Origin: Isoetes taiwanensis | Taxonomy: Eukaryota; Streptophyta; Lycopodiopsida; Isoetales; Isoetaceae | Direction: 5' to 3' | Assembly: GCA_021234155.1 (NCBI GenBank) | Contig: JAJEKV010000005.1 | Span: 6,555,216 to 6,619,215 of the forward strand | DNA length: 64,000 bases | Part shown: positions 41,791-53,300 of the stretch, in pieces | Layout: each line of letters opens with the position of its first letter | How positions within the stretch are numbered: position 1 is the stretch's first letter | Position numbers and translations under genes: made by a program | Notes under the pieces: generated by a model | Database searches by the model: none | What the model was told of the DNA's origin: nothing | What the model saw: the letters and a program-made list of their open reading frames with translations, nothing else

Positions 41791-42043
41791 GGGCCGAAGC
41801 CCACTAACAAAGCACACAGGTCAGTACCAACATATTATTTTAATACACAATTCTGTTAACCAATTGCAGCCTGCTCAAAGTTATTCAACACATTATTTAT
41901 AAGCATTTACCACAACCAATTTCAGAACCAACAAACCATAGCTATTATACATCAAGCAACCTCTCACAATACAAATCCAGATGAAGGTTTATCAACTCCA
42001 CACACAAAAACAGAAGCCAACAGAAGAAGAACATGTAAAGAAA

Positions 42044-42475
42044 TCAGTTCAGAGCCGAGCCACTTTGTGCATGCCTAATGACTGCATCTAGTTGTCGTAT
42101 TTCTTGCACAAGCAATACCCTCGCAAGGCTCATATGAGAACACAAGATGTGCAATTCAGAAACGGGCACCCCCAAATGCTCCCACTCCACAACAGATATG
42201 GCATTGTCAATGGACACATAGAATCCTCTAAGCTGCCGCCTAAGCAAGCGCAAAGATGCCGCAATCCTATACGCCTCGGTTCCAACCTGGATAACACTAT
42301 TCACGAACTCTTGAGCAGAAAATGCTGCCTCAGATTCAGCCGAAAACACAACAGGGTCCGGATGGGATGCCTCTACAGCAGATGAAATAAAAGACTCAGG
42401 CAAAGACACAACAGGTTGCTCCACGCCAGCAACTGCTTCCCCATCAGTCTCCATAACTCCTGCAACTATAAACAA
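42044..42475 (-). CDS. downstream ORF of the Replitron-like block, unrecognised
   Basis: A 143-codon frame opening just after an acceptor-like TAGTTGCAG. It has an acidic N-terminal half (METDGEAVAGVEQPVVSLPE) and a helical C-terminal half (RIAASLRLLRRQLRGFYVSI, HMSLARVLLVQEIRQLDAVI). It lies 53 bp downstream of the Rep frame on the same strand and may be its 3' exon or a second gene. Not recognised. Confidence 0.45.
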   Translation of the reverse strand: MFIVAGVMETDGEAVAGVEQPVVSLPESFISSAVEASHPDPVVFSAESEAAFSAQEFVNSVIQVGTEAYRIAASLRLLRRQLRGFYVSIDNAISVVEWEHLGVPVSELHILCSHMSLARVLLVQEIRQLDAVIRHAQSGSALN

Positions 42476-42527
42476 ACAAAACTATGAAAACAAACCCAAC
42501 TGTACATTCAAGAGCCAACCAAGTTCA

Positions 42528-43565
42528 TCACCCAACAGCCATGGTACGATCACCCTTGTGCACAGGGATGTAATCTACACCAGGCTCAAGTATCACAACA
42601 TCATCACTGTCTCCACTATAAGAAGCATCATGAATATTCTCGAAGTTATTATCTTGTTCATCAGCAGGAATAGCATCATCCCAATACTGCCTCCTCCCAG
42701 GCCCATTCCTTTCCACAGGTACAAAACCTGTTGGCAGGCCAAACAAGATGGTTCTCATATCTGATGGCATGCAGTGACTAGGATTGAGCAGGACTCTCCA
42801 TGCAGCCCGGACACGGTGCTCATTGATATGGGTAGTGTTAGAAGGGATAATCCAAGAACTAGACAAGGTAAATTTTACAGAACGAATCATCTTGGCTAGC
42901 GTATACAACAAACTAGCAGTCAATCTACGGTTCCCATGGTAATTCACAAAATGGGCAGCTCGATTCAACAAGTTTTTGTTATCAAGCACAACTACATTTT
43001 TCGTATCACCAGCTCCTCATCTCAAATACAAGTCCTTACCTTTCTCGATGGCAGTCTCACTCACATTATAAAGATGGCAGACATAATGAACTTTTCCCAC
43101 ATCCTTCATACAGTACCCAATCATACCCTCAAAACAATGAAGACGAGTATTTTTAAGGGCTTTGCATACCAATATCACACCAGGAGGCTTAGAAACCCAA
43201 TTGAAATCTCTTTTTATGGCATCATTCATGGCCCTAAGACTCTTGAACCGGGCTCTAAAGACAGCCTGACAATGCAAATGATCTACAGTAGCACCATGCT
43301 CCATGGCCACAACTCCAGCAACACACCACCGATTGCAAAACCCCACAAGACCATCATAAAAACTCATGGGCACATCTTGCCCAGACAGACCTAAGGTAAC
43401 ACTCACATCTATGGCATTCCAGTCCTGCTCAACAGAAAAACCACCATATCCCCCGGTCTCACGCTCTTGGGAATTGGAAGAACTCAGGTTTATAATGTGG
43501 CTCAGAGAACCAGGGATAGAGCAACCAACACTCTTCCCTCTTCTCGCTGCCCTCTTCAGAGACAT
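42528..43565 (-). pseudogene. Replitron-like HUH endonuclease (Rep) with one in-frame stop
   Basis: A single frame of 346 codons from MSLKRAARRGK, interrupted only by TGA at 43,017-43,019 after residue 182. The N-terminal part has VDHLHCQAVFRAR, whose His-Leu-His is an HUH metal-binding motif, preceded by GVVAMEHGA, and downstream FEGMIGYCMKD with a candidate nucleophilic Tyr. The part after the stop (NLLNRAAHFVNYHGNRRLTA, VRAAWRVLLNPSHCMPSD) is a C-terminal domain, then an acidic tail. HUH enzymes nick DNA and bind covalently through Tyr; Replitrons are transposons built on such a Rep. The stop is in an AGA-TGA context, consistent with CGA to TGA decay at a methylated CpG. No helicase domain is seen, unlike Helitrons. 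The assignment rests on motif pattern and memory of the family. Confidence 0.65.
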
Positions 43566-43917
43566 AATAATGTGGCCGAAATTTATAGACAAAAACAAAG
43601 GGAAGAACACAGCCGGCTTACTTCAGGCACAAATCCCCTTCGACAAGACTCCACCTCCGCTCCCCACCAAGCAACCCCACCCCTCCTTATCCGAAACCCC
43701 AAAAAAGAAACAAGCCCAGAGCCAGGACACATAAGAACCTCCGCCCTCAGCATCTCCGCCATCCCTGGAGCACACCACGGCGGCACTACCAGTTCCGGCC
43801 AACCGGGCAACAGATGCTCGTCCTACATTCCAGGGTTTCGAATCCCCCCTGCCAACGTCACCAAAATACCATACTCATATATGAATACTTATACACACCA
43901 TTAAAAACCTTAGATCA

Positions 43918-44047
43918 TGTGCGAAAACTTTGGTCCATAAGTCGAGGACTATTTTGTCAAGAGTTAGTCCTAAACAACTATTGAATGTTGTTGAATAGCC
44001 TGGGCATAGTGGAAGTTGGCATCTGTGAATTGTCTGGGGCCATTTGT
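43918..44047 (+). repeat. flanking repeat right of the Replitron-like gene
   Basis: Right partner of 41,425-41,535 (CGAAAACTTTGGTCCATAAG...), with an extra TTAGTCCTA insertion. It may represent the sequence around the insertion or element ends. Confidence 0.75.
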
Positions 44048-44049
44048 GA

Positions 44050-45465
44050 GGTTGGTAGAAAAAATCGACTCGAATGATAATCAAATCACAAAACATAACT
44101 TCAAAATGGAAAGGCAAAAAAAGCTCTAGCTCTAGCAAATAATTGTCAACAATAATGTCCGCTCCACGTGAGGATATTCATTGATGGTTTATTAGGATTC
44201 TAGTCTTGAATCAACAGCACCATCAATAATAGCAAATGTTAGTCTCATCAGATTTTTGCTTAATGCTCTACGTATTTTCCATTTATAATATAAAGGGTTA
44301 TATTAACACTTCATTCAACCCGATATTACTAAAATTCGTATTTTCCACTAGAAAGTATCCATTTGCAGAAAATAATCAAGCCATCAATGATATTTAGATA
44401 GCCAGGCATCGCTGTACATTATTACATATGTTAAGCCATTGATAAAGTATAATTGTATTAAACTCTGGCTTTCAAAACGAGCATGGTTCTTCACCACTAA
44501 CACCTCTATTTTGCAATTGCCTGGTTTCAGAAACTCGGCAATAACATGCCCTTGTTTGTCAACTTTAATGAAGAAGTTTTCACCCACTAATGAAGCATTC
44601 TGAATTCATATTCTTCAGCTGTAGTTATGTAATGAATCCCTGGCAAAGCTTGATAGTCAATTTTTCTGATAATCTTTAAGTAGCGAACGTGCAAAAGGAA
44701 TAGCAAAACTAGAGAAACAAACATGTTCATTGATTCGAAACTATGCTTATATAACTGTATGGCCCCCATTCAAAACTATATGACCAATATCCCTGCAAAA
44801 TTTCACGTTGCATATTTTGTCTTCTACACATGAACGATGTGCTTACTTCATCCAAATTATTGCAATGCTCCGCGACCCTAGTATGCTACAATAAATTGCC
44901 AAGCACAAAGAGGCAATAGAATTTAGCTGGTTGCCAGAAACTTTAAAATGGTATCTCAAATCTCACTCGAATCGAAGGATGCTTTTCAGGTGCAGTAGGG
45001 AGACTGAATTGAGCTCTCAACATGTACTCCTGATGTATAAATATTACCCATCCTACAACTCGATAATTCTAGGAAGGAAGCTCAAAGACACAAAAATCAA
45101 CAGGATATCTCCCTAGTGCAGCAGATTCAAATCTTTTCGAAGTCTCTCAATTAGCATCAGCAAATTTGGCTGTGAAAATTTCATACACAACATATTGTGC
45201 CTATTTTACATGGTACTTATAAGCATGGCCTTCAGAGTTGGTTTCCTAATGTATACGTGCCTTTTTGTACAAAGTTCTTAGTTGCAGATTAATTTGAGTT
45301 TTCTAGACTTGTTTGTCTCTTATTCTTAGTTTTTAGTCTCCCGTTGTAGTTCATTTTTTAGAGATTCTCTTCTTAGGTTTTGTTGAAGGGTTTTAGAGTA
45401 CTTTGAACTAGGGCTGCAGAGTCTTTTTAAGCTTTTGGTACATTAATTTATGTAAAGTATTTTTT
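44050..45465. other. no supported gene
   Basis: AT-rich. Short frames at 44,384-44,769 (minus) and 44,931-45,116 (plus) have no recognisable features. Confidence 0.5.
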
Positions 45466-45470
45466 TTAGT

Positions 45471-46060
45471 TGTTAGTCCTGTACGTACTGGTACAGGACT
45501 ATTTATGCACATAACGGACCAGGCCAAGAACAAGGATCCACGGACAGGCACAGGTCAATCGTCCAAGGGCCCGCAGAAGACCAAGCCGCCGCAGACCACG
45601 CAGTCAAAGGCCATGCCCGGGACCAAAAGGAGGCGCACAGAGAAATGACGCGCTGTCACCATCTGCGCCATTTCAGGGTCTCAAGAGGCACCGCCAACGT
45701 TCCTGCAAATCAGGCCTCCTTCCAGGAGTCGGCACCGAGCCTTGACAGAGTATCTATATTGGGCCAAAGGCCATTGTACTATATATATGAGTAGATCTAG
45801 CCCTCACGGGTTAGATGAGTTTTTGGTCTTATCTCACTTCTGCTTTCTCTTGATTGCGAGAGCTCATGTATCACAATTGATATCAAAGAGTTTTGCTCTC
45901 TTCATTGCGTTTTCCATTGTTCTTCTTGTTTTTTCTCTTTTTCCTTCCTTAGTTTCTTTTGCAAATCCCGCGTGACACAGCTACCGGATTCTCCTATTTG
46001 ATCCATGGGTCCTCACAGCAGGGCTGTCTTGCAAGAGTTCCCGAACCCAGACCCCAAACA
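45471..46060 (+). repeat. 5' LTR of the Athila/Tat-like element
   Basis: 590 bp from TGTTAGTCCTGTACGTACTG to AGACCCCAAACA. Starts with a hairpin (TCCTGTAC...GTACAGGA). A TATATATA box at 45,780-45,788 follows CCATTGTAC and probably directs transcription. Confidence 0.93.
45780..45788 (+). promoter_or_regulatory. TATA box in the LTR
   Basis: TATATATAT lies in the same place in both LTRs, about two thirds of the way from the end, a normal position for the U3 promoter. Confidence 0.6.
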
Positions 46061-46061
46061 C

Positions 46062-46079
46062 TGTCGCCGCTGCCGGGTC
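46062..46079 (+). promoter_or_regulatory. primer-binding site, tRNA-Asp type
   Basis: TGTCGCCGCTGCCGGGTC, one base after the LTR, resembles TGGCGCCGTTGCCGGGGA, the site complementary to plant tRNA-Asp, with four or five changes. Confidence 0.65.
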
Positions 46080-46107
46080 TGATTTTCTTTTCCTTCTTTC
46101 TTTTATC

Positions 46108-47570
46108 ATGTCTGCCCGAGCTTTCACCCCAGAGGAGCTTCTTAGCCAGACGGTGTCTCGTTTGGAGCGCCATCAACGTCGCGAAGTTGCTCGAGATATG
46201 TATGACACAGGTTATGATATTGAGGGAGGCCATATTCGCTCACGAGCTCAATCGGCACCACCTACTCCTCGTGCTCACTCTCGTTCTGGCTCTCCTCCAG
46301 CGTGTAAACATTGTTCCCAACCTTAGTCACCTCATCATACACCTGTTCAGCAACCTCCAGTTTATTTCCACACTCCCGAGAGTGCCTACATTCATATCTC
46401 CTCTGGCCATACTCCTCTGCCTTCACAACCATCATCTCCTCCTGGTGGAATGGGTTACCCCCATGTTTCTTTCGGCCCTCCCCAGGTTCAGACATATCCT
46501 CAATCTCCTTCTTTTCAACAGACTCTTCCAGTTTACACTCTTACTGATCTCAAACCTCATGACCACGGACCCCAAGGTCCTCCACCACAGGAACCTCCTT
46601 TTGCACATCTTCAGGGTCTTTCTGCTCCTTTGCCACCTCAGACGGACTCCATGGAAGTTCCACCCCATTATGTTCCTCCTTATACACCGCCTCTCTATGC
46701 ACAAGGACAGTCACAATCTTCTTTTCAGACTCTCAAACTGACCTATCCCACTTTTGGCAGTACTAAAGGCAAACCATTGGATCAAAGTGCTCAAGCCCAC
46801 ATGGAAGAATTTGAGGCTCTGGCTGTCCTAAATGGTCACGCTCAACCTCAATTGAAGTTCCATATCTTTTCCACCACGCTGCGTGGATCCCCTCATCAAT
46901 GGCTCATGGCAAACAAAAGCCATTGGAAACAAAACTGGACTGAAATGAAGACTACTTTCCTTTCTCATTATGGCACCACCGATGATGATCAATTTCTTCT
47001 CAAGCAACTCAATGATCTTCAACAAGAGCCCACGGAATCAGCCCGGGATTTTGCGGATCGTCTTCACATTCTCCTCAGCAAACTTCAAGAGTACCCCACG
47101 CAAAGCCAGATCCTCGTCTGGTTCTAGAGGGACTTCCTCCGGCTATTCGTCTCATGACCGAATACCTGCGCCCCAAGACTTTGGAGCAGGCCATCGAACT
47201 TGTCAATCATTCAGTTAATGTTTTCTCTCGCGGTGTGGCCCTCCAGGAGCTACCCTTCATTCCTCCTGTCATGGTACCTCAGACTGCTGTTCAGCCTCAA
47301 CACTCCAATCCTCAACGCAGTCAAATTTGGTGCCACATCTGCAAATATCAAGGCCATTTGGCCAATGAGTGCAACTCCACCAATGGCCCTCCTCATTGTA
47401 AACGCTGCAACATGTGCAATCATGCCACGGAAGAATGCATTCGTACTCATCCTATACCCTTCCGGCAAAAGATGGTTTATCAAGTCCAGACCACGCCTCA
47501 GGATGAGTTGCACTCTGCGTGGTGTAGAAGAGTGGTTGCTGAGCGTCATCAAGCAATGGTTGCTTCATGA
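46108..47570 (+). pseudogene. Athila/Tat-like gag with one stop and one frameshift
   Basis: Starts MSARAFTPEELLSQTVSRLE. One in-frame TAG at 46,324 (CAG to TAG type) interrupts the Pro-rich region; the same frame resumes to the capsid motif FHIFSTTLRGSPHQWLMANK and ends at 47,127, where a frameshift moves into LVLEGLPPAIRLMTEYLRPK. Two zinc knuckles follow, CHICKYQGHLANEC and CKRCNMCNHATEEC. The protein would package element RNA. Confidence 0.8.
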
Positions 47571-47599
47571 CGGCGTGTACGTCCACTGTTTCTGGAGGA

Positions 47600-48634
47600 A
47601 GTGCTGTATCTGAAAAATCAATCAAATCTGTTGCGTGGATTTGTTTGTTGCACGTCCATCAAGCACTTCTCTATCTGATCAACAAATCCACGACCACGGG
47701 CAGAATTGCTCGTTGGGTCCTTCTTCTGCAAGAATTTGCTCCTTTTGAAATTGTTCATAAAGCAGGCAAATCTCATGTCGTCCCGAATTATCTCTCACGC
47801 ATTCACACAGATGATCCCTCCACGGGAGTTTCAGATGCTTTTCCTGACGCTCAGCTCTTTTTGGTCACGGCCACGCCACACTGGTTTCATAACTTTCAGC
47901 AGTATCTCCTCACAGGTGCTCTTCCATCAGAAGACCCCACGCTCTCTCCAGAAAAACTAAAATCCCATCACCGTCAATTTCTCCGTGAGGTCCGTGACTA
48001 CACCATGGTTGCAGGCCATCTTTACAAACGCGGCAAGGATACAGTCCTCCGCCGCTGTGTTCTTCCTCATGAAGTGCCTGATATTGTTCGAGAAGCACAT
48101 GAAGGGCTAGATGGAGGTCATTTTCATGGTGACACCACGACACGCAAAATACTTCTCGCAGGTTATTTCTGGCCCACGCTCTTCAAGGATGCTCACGCTC
48201 ACGCCCGCACGTGTGATGTATGTCAGCGTGTGGGTCGGCCCACGGCCCGTGACGCTCTCCCGTTGACGCCGGTCGCCATGCCACTTCCCTTCAGCAAATG
48301 GGGAATGGACTTTGTGGGACCTATCGACCCTCCTGCGCGGCACACCCGTGCCCGCTACATTCTGGTTCTCACTGATTATGCTACCAAATGGGCGGAGGCT
48401 TGCGCACTTCCAAACAACACGGCAGCAAGCACAGCCAAGGTCATCTATACGCAAATCATCACGCGTTTTGGCTGTCCCACGGAATTGGTCAGTGATCGAG
48501 GTGTTCATTTTGTCAATCACACTATCAAGGAGCTGACGGATTGTCTGCTGATCCATCATCGCAAAAGCACACCTTACTATCCTCAAGGGAATGGTTTGCT
48601 GAAAGCACCAACAAGACTCTCATCACTATTCTGA
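47600..48634 (+). pseudogene. RNase H tail and integrase, after loss of protease and RT
   Basis: A frame open from 47,567. After a short unrelated stretch it reads TTTGRIARWVLLLQEFAPFE (end of RNase H), then the integrase zinc domain (GGHFHGDTTTRKILLAGYFW, CDVCQRVG), and core motifs GMDFVGPI and LVSDRGVHFV. The third catalytic position follows YPQGNG, where the frame is broken after LLKAPTRLSS. The jump from gag to RNase H is an internal deletion of about 600 codons. Confidence 0.82.
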
Positions 48635-48714
48635 AGAAAATCTGTGATGCCTCTCACACAGATTGGCAAGAAAAGTTACCTACCGTTCTTTGAGCTTACA
48701 ATTGTTGTTTCAAG

Positions 48715-49166
48715 ATTGCTACTGATCATACTCCTTTTAAGTTGGTTTATGGTCAAGAAACCTTGATGCCCTTTGAATATGTTCTTCCGACACTTCGTTT
48801 TCAACTTGCTACCACTCATAACCCACCTGCAGCTCTTCACGAACGAGTTTACCAACTTGAACAATTGGATGAACTTAGGAGAGATGCTTATATTCGGGTT
48901 CTTCATCTTTACATGACAAACATCTGAAGACCAAAAGTTTTCAAGAAGGTGATTTGATTTTTCTTTATGATTATCGTTACAAAAATTTTCCAGGGAAGTT
49001 AAAGTTCAGATGGCTTGGTCCTTATCAAATTGTTCAAGTTGTACAACCCAGCGTCTTTCAGCTGACCGAATTAGATGGCACTCCATTACCTACACTGGTT
49101 AATGGCTTTCGCCTGAAACAATTTCATACAGAAGATACAGACAGTCATACACATGATGCAAACTAA
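48715..49166 (+). pseudogene. integrase C-terminal region with GPY/F module
   Basis: Frames 48,742-48,927 (VYGQETLMPFEYVLPTLRFQ) and 48,954-49,166 (GKLKFRWLGPYQIVQVVQPS, then LVNGFRLKQFH) continue the integrase after the frameshifts. The GPY/F module is intact; there is no chromodomain. Confidence 0.75.
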
Positions 49167-49194
49167 AATTCTGACTCCACAGATAGTGACTAAA

Positions 49195-49320
49195 GCGGCA
49201 TGTTTATATTATAGGAGGAAACTTTACAAAATGTGGGCAGAGCCCATCTACTTCCGCTATGGGCAGAGCCCTATTTACAAAATGGGCAGAGCCCTATTTA
49301 CAAAATCCTAAGTTTAAAAA
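49195..49320 (+). repeat. short tandem repeats after integrase
   Basis: GGGCAGAGCCC with TATTTACAAAATG repeats three times with a period of about 24-30 bp. Confidence 0.75.
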
Positions 49321-50350
49321 CCCTCTACTCCGGGTTGGGAGCAGAGGTAATGTGGAGGATCTGGTAGACGCACTGGTCATGATCCCAGCGCAGGTGCACC
49401 ACCACTTCGATGGCAGTGGTCTTTGGGTCGGGATGCTCCGCCATCCCGCTGCACCACCCGTCCATTCGTATGCCGCGGTTGCGGCACTTCCAGAGGTCCA
49501 TGGCATTCATCTTACAGGTTATCCATTCTTGGCAGCTTGTTGGCATAGTGCACTCGTCGTCCATGATCACGAACTGGTGTCTCCGCTTCGACCCCTGCTC
49601 GTCTTATATAGCCCAACCGACTGGAACCAGGTCAACGTGGACCAATCAAGAAATCGACCGACGTGGTTGCAATGCAAAGCTCCTTCTAATTCCGGAATCT
49701 TTTCTCACGCCGCATATCTAGCCATGGTACCTTCTGACACTTCCTTTTTATGATATCCCGCTTCGAGTTGCCGGCATTAAATGACATTCCTTCCTTTCAC
49801 GTCCGCCGGTCATTAATATGCGTACCTTCGCCAGCTGTCACATCAGATCGTTCCTTCACGTCGCATCTCCACCGTTCGTCGTTTTTCCTTAACTGTTTTG
49901 GGACTTAGCCAAATTTTCGACTCCAAATCGACTCTCTTGCATCTGTCGCCACATGGCACCATCCACGGTTGCTGTTTTCTTTTCATCACGCCCCTTCGCC
50001 AACACTTGTGCGCCCTAAAACCTTTTCGTCTCTCTTCGCTTTCGTCTTCTGCTCTCCGCCCTCCGGCCACTCAAGACAGTTCTTCCAAATCATGGGGGAT
50101 TCATACAGAAGACCCGTATAAACCTAGTGAGTGTATGGAAGGGGGTTTTTTCTCGACGTTTTCGTACGTATACTAGGGTTTTAAATCCCCCTCTTACTGA
50201 CATTCTAGTGTGTTTTATCCACGGAAGGGGTTTTTTCCAATACTTTTGCGTACGTATATAGGGGTGTTTCTTCTCACCTTAAGCACGCAGGTGGCATATG
50301 CTCACGTGATAAAGGTGAATCCCCAGTGTTCCAAATTCTTTCCGAAGCTC
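49320..50350. other. spacer with competing ORFs, possible antisense ORF
   Basis: Plus frame 49,259-49,753 and minus frame 49,570-49,325 overlap. The minus one (CRNRGIRMDGWCSGMAEHPD) is Cys/Trp-rich and Tat-lineage elements are known to carry antisense ORFs near here, but the evidence is weak. Around 50,120-50,270 two GGAAGGGG-TTTTTTC stretches repeat. Confidence 0.35.
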
Positions 50351-50356
50351 TTCATC

Positions 50357-53300
50357 ATGGCTGTTGCACCAAGATTTCCTCAACTTCAAACATCCGCTCC
50401 ACGGGATCCGGCTCTTTTTGAGTCGATCAACTTCTCCACACCCACTTTTCGGGAAGCCCTAACAGGTCCAAGTCGAGCTATTGCAGAACGCCATGGCCTG
50501 TATGAATTATCGAAACAAGACCTTCATGCACCTAATCCGGAGCAACTCCGACAGTTTGTGGCTCACATGGTCAACACCACGGATGGATATGCCACCAAAG
50601 TCGATCAGACCAACATTTCGCTTACCACGAGTCTGCTTTCTCAGGTATTTCAGATTCCGATTCATAGACCTTCTCTGTCTTGGATGCCATACAGGATCAG
50701 GATGTCTCTGAGTATAAGGCAGCTCCTTATCAAGCTACCGTCCATCGGCTCATCAACATAGCAAAGACCCACGATTCGTTTGTCAAGTTTCTGTGGCGAA
50801 AATTCTATGGGTATTCCATCAAGAATACCCATATCAATAAACAGTTCTACAATGTTATCATCATGGCCATCCACTCCACTCACCATATTGATTGGACACA
50901 AATTCTGTTCCTCAGACTTCTTCATGAAGTAGATCGCATCAGGGCAGCCCCTTCTTCTGGCTTTGAAACCTCAGTGGGTGCCCATCTTCAAGCCCTAATC
51001 TGTCATTGCCTTCCTCTTCCTATTCATGGGTCCCCTTCCAATTCTCGTACATCCACTCATACATCCTTCCATTCCATTTTAAAAAACCAATCAGGTTACA
51101 GAAGCACAGAAACAAAAAGTAATTGATGATGCAGAGATTGCCACGCTTCGCCTCCATACTCCTGGGCAATCCACTTCACAGGGCACGCTCTCTCACAGAC
51201 GGTTCCGTGATCAATCACGTCTCCTGCTCGAGAAGGACAATCAGATCCGCGACCTCGAACATCAACTCCAGCAAGCTGTTCAATCAGCTGAAGAAGCCCA
51301 AAATAAACAAGAGGGCTATATTGATGTTGCTAGCCGCATTCCTGTGGATTTCTCTACTCCTTCCAGTTATCTGGATTATGTGGTTGCCCGACGCCACCTT
51401 TTTCTTCTCCTGTGGTACGCGGCAGATGGACAGGTTAATGCACAGCCTCTCCGCAGCACAGACTTTTTACGGATTTGGCCAGACCTTTCCATTGAAGATA
51501 AAGGCCTGCTCTGTGCCCTCTTAGTTTACGAGCAGATCCACTGTGAGGACACGGATTTGTTCATCTTCAGAGTTGTTCAGCCCATGGCTTATATTTTTCA
51601 TGATTTCTACCTAGCTGACACTCAGGACAAATTTCGTGATGAAGCACATCGCATTTTTGAAGGCAATCCTCATGCCCACTGGTTGTTATTCGGTGCTTCG
51701 ATCGGCTCCCGAAATTGAGTTCGGGGAGCCGGTAGGGTTAAGTTTAACCCGTGAAAATCGCCAGCGAACCCGCCATGTTGACGTGGTGCTACGTGGCACT
51801 ACCTACCGGGTTCGCCCAAGCGAACCCGAACCGCGGTTAACCAAATGTGCGAACTGGCAGTGCGTTTATTACCTAGGGGCATTTATTACCCCGCGTCTTT
51901 GGGTTCGCCGCAAGCCGAACCCAAATGCATTTATTGCCCCTATTTAGGTAGGGGTGGGGCATTTATTACCCCTATTTCGGGGCTCCAGACCGCAAAAGAA
52001 GGGGAAGCACATGGGATTGAAGCGGCCAGCCAGGATTGAAGCACCGAGGATTGAAGCGAGATTGAAGCAGCCCGATGGAGTTGTAGAGTCGGCCAGTTCA
52101 AGGGGAAGCTGGGGAAACTAAGAACGAAACAGAGAGCAAAGCAAGGTGGGTCGGGTCTGCCCAGACAAACCCCCCCCGGGTGGATCGTAAAAGAGGAATA
52201 GCAACAAGAATCAACTCACGGTGTTGACAGACCAAACAGCTCCAAGGCAACCGTATGGGCAAATACTATGTGGCCTACCACACCGGGCTATGCTGCAAGC
52301 GAAGCCGCATTACGAGAAATCATAGATCACAAAGCAGAAAAACCGCATCAGATCCAGTCATGACGGACAAACTAACTACGACCACAAAAATCCTGCCGGG
52401 AACATCCCGCCCAACATAGCCGGGCTAAGGCCGGGTCAAACACTCTGAGGAAGTAAGGCAGAGCCCAGCGGCTAAAGCATCCGGCCAGCGGCTGTGAGTC
52501 CGTTGTGGGAAAACTGCGAAGGCCGAACTATAGGCGATCACGCCCGGCCAGACCGATCGACACGGGGTTCGCCGAAGCCGAGGTACGGGTGGGATTCTGA
52601 GTCTGGCAAATCTGCGGCGCCCACTTAGCGCATTGATCCGCTGGCGGCGCTGGCAGTTAGCGGGGTTTGGGTTGCATTAGCGAACCCGGCCCGGCAATAC
52701 CCGCATGACGATTCGCCCGCAAACCAGATACCCGTCCCGAGGCGGGTTAAGGCAGGCGATTTTTGGGGTTCGACTGGGCAAACCCGCTTGGCACTTTGAC
52801 TCAATTTCGGGAGCCAATAAAGTGGGCGGTTGTTATTGGAAAACAATCAGTATTCTGAGGATCCCTTTCGGTCCAACACTCTACGCGAGTACATGCACGA
52901 GCTTGCTCGGCATTTACCTCTATGGCAAAGCAAACACCGTGGATAAGGAAAAATTTAGCACATCCTGAAGATCTTCCCTTTGCACAGATTTACATGCAGC
53001 ACCTCAGTGGCTATAATTCCCTGAGTGCTCTTCTGGACAGCAAGACCATACCCACGGGTTGGGTTAATCCTCCAGTCTATACTCAGCTATCTGCTTCAGA
53101 CTGGGATCAGTGGTGCCGTGCTCTGGATAAAGATCTTGTTCGAGAATTCAGGGGAGGGCTCGCGGCCCCCGCCCGGTTTGGCTCAATCTCCTTATGCTTC
53201 ATTAGGGGCACCTGCACGCCTAAGGTTTCTTACCTCAGACTGACGTCTTCCGTTTTGGACAAAGATCCTGGAAGGCCACGCTGGGTGGACTCCTCCTTAG

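Noticed and set aside
42528-43565. Helitron Rep or geminivirus-derived Rep
   Set aside because: No helicase domain, and the residues around HLH do not follow the Helitron or geminivirus pattern I know; Replitron fits better.
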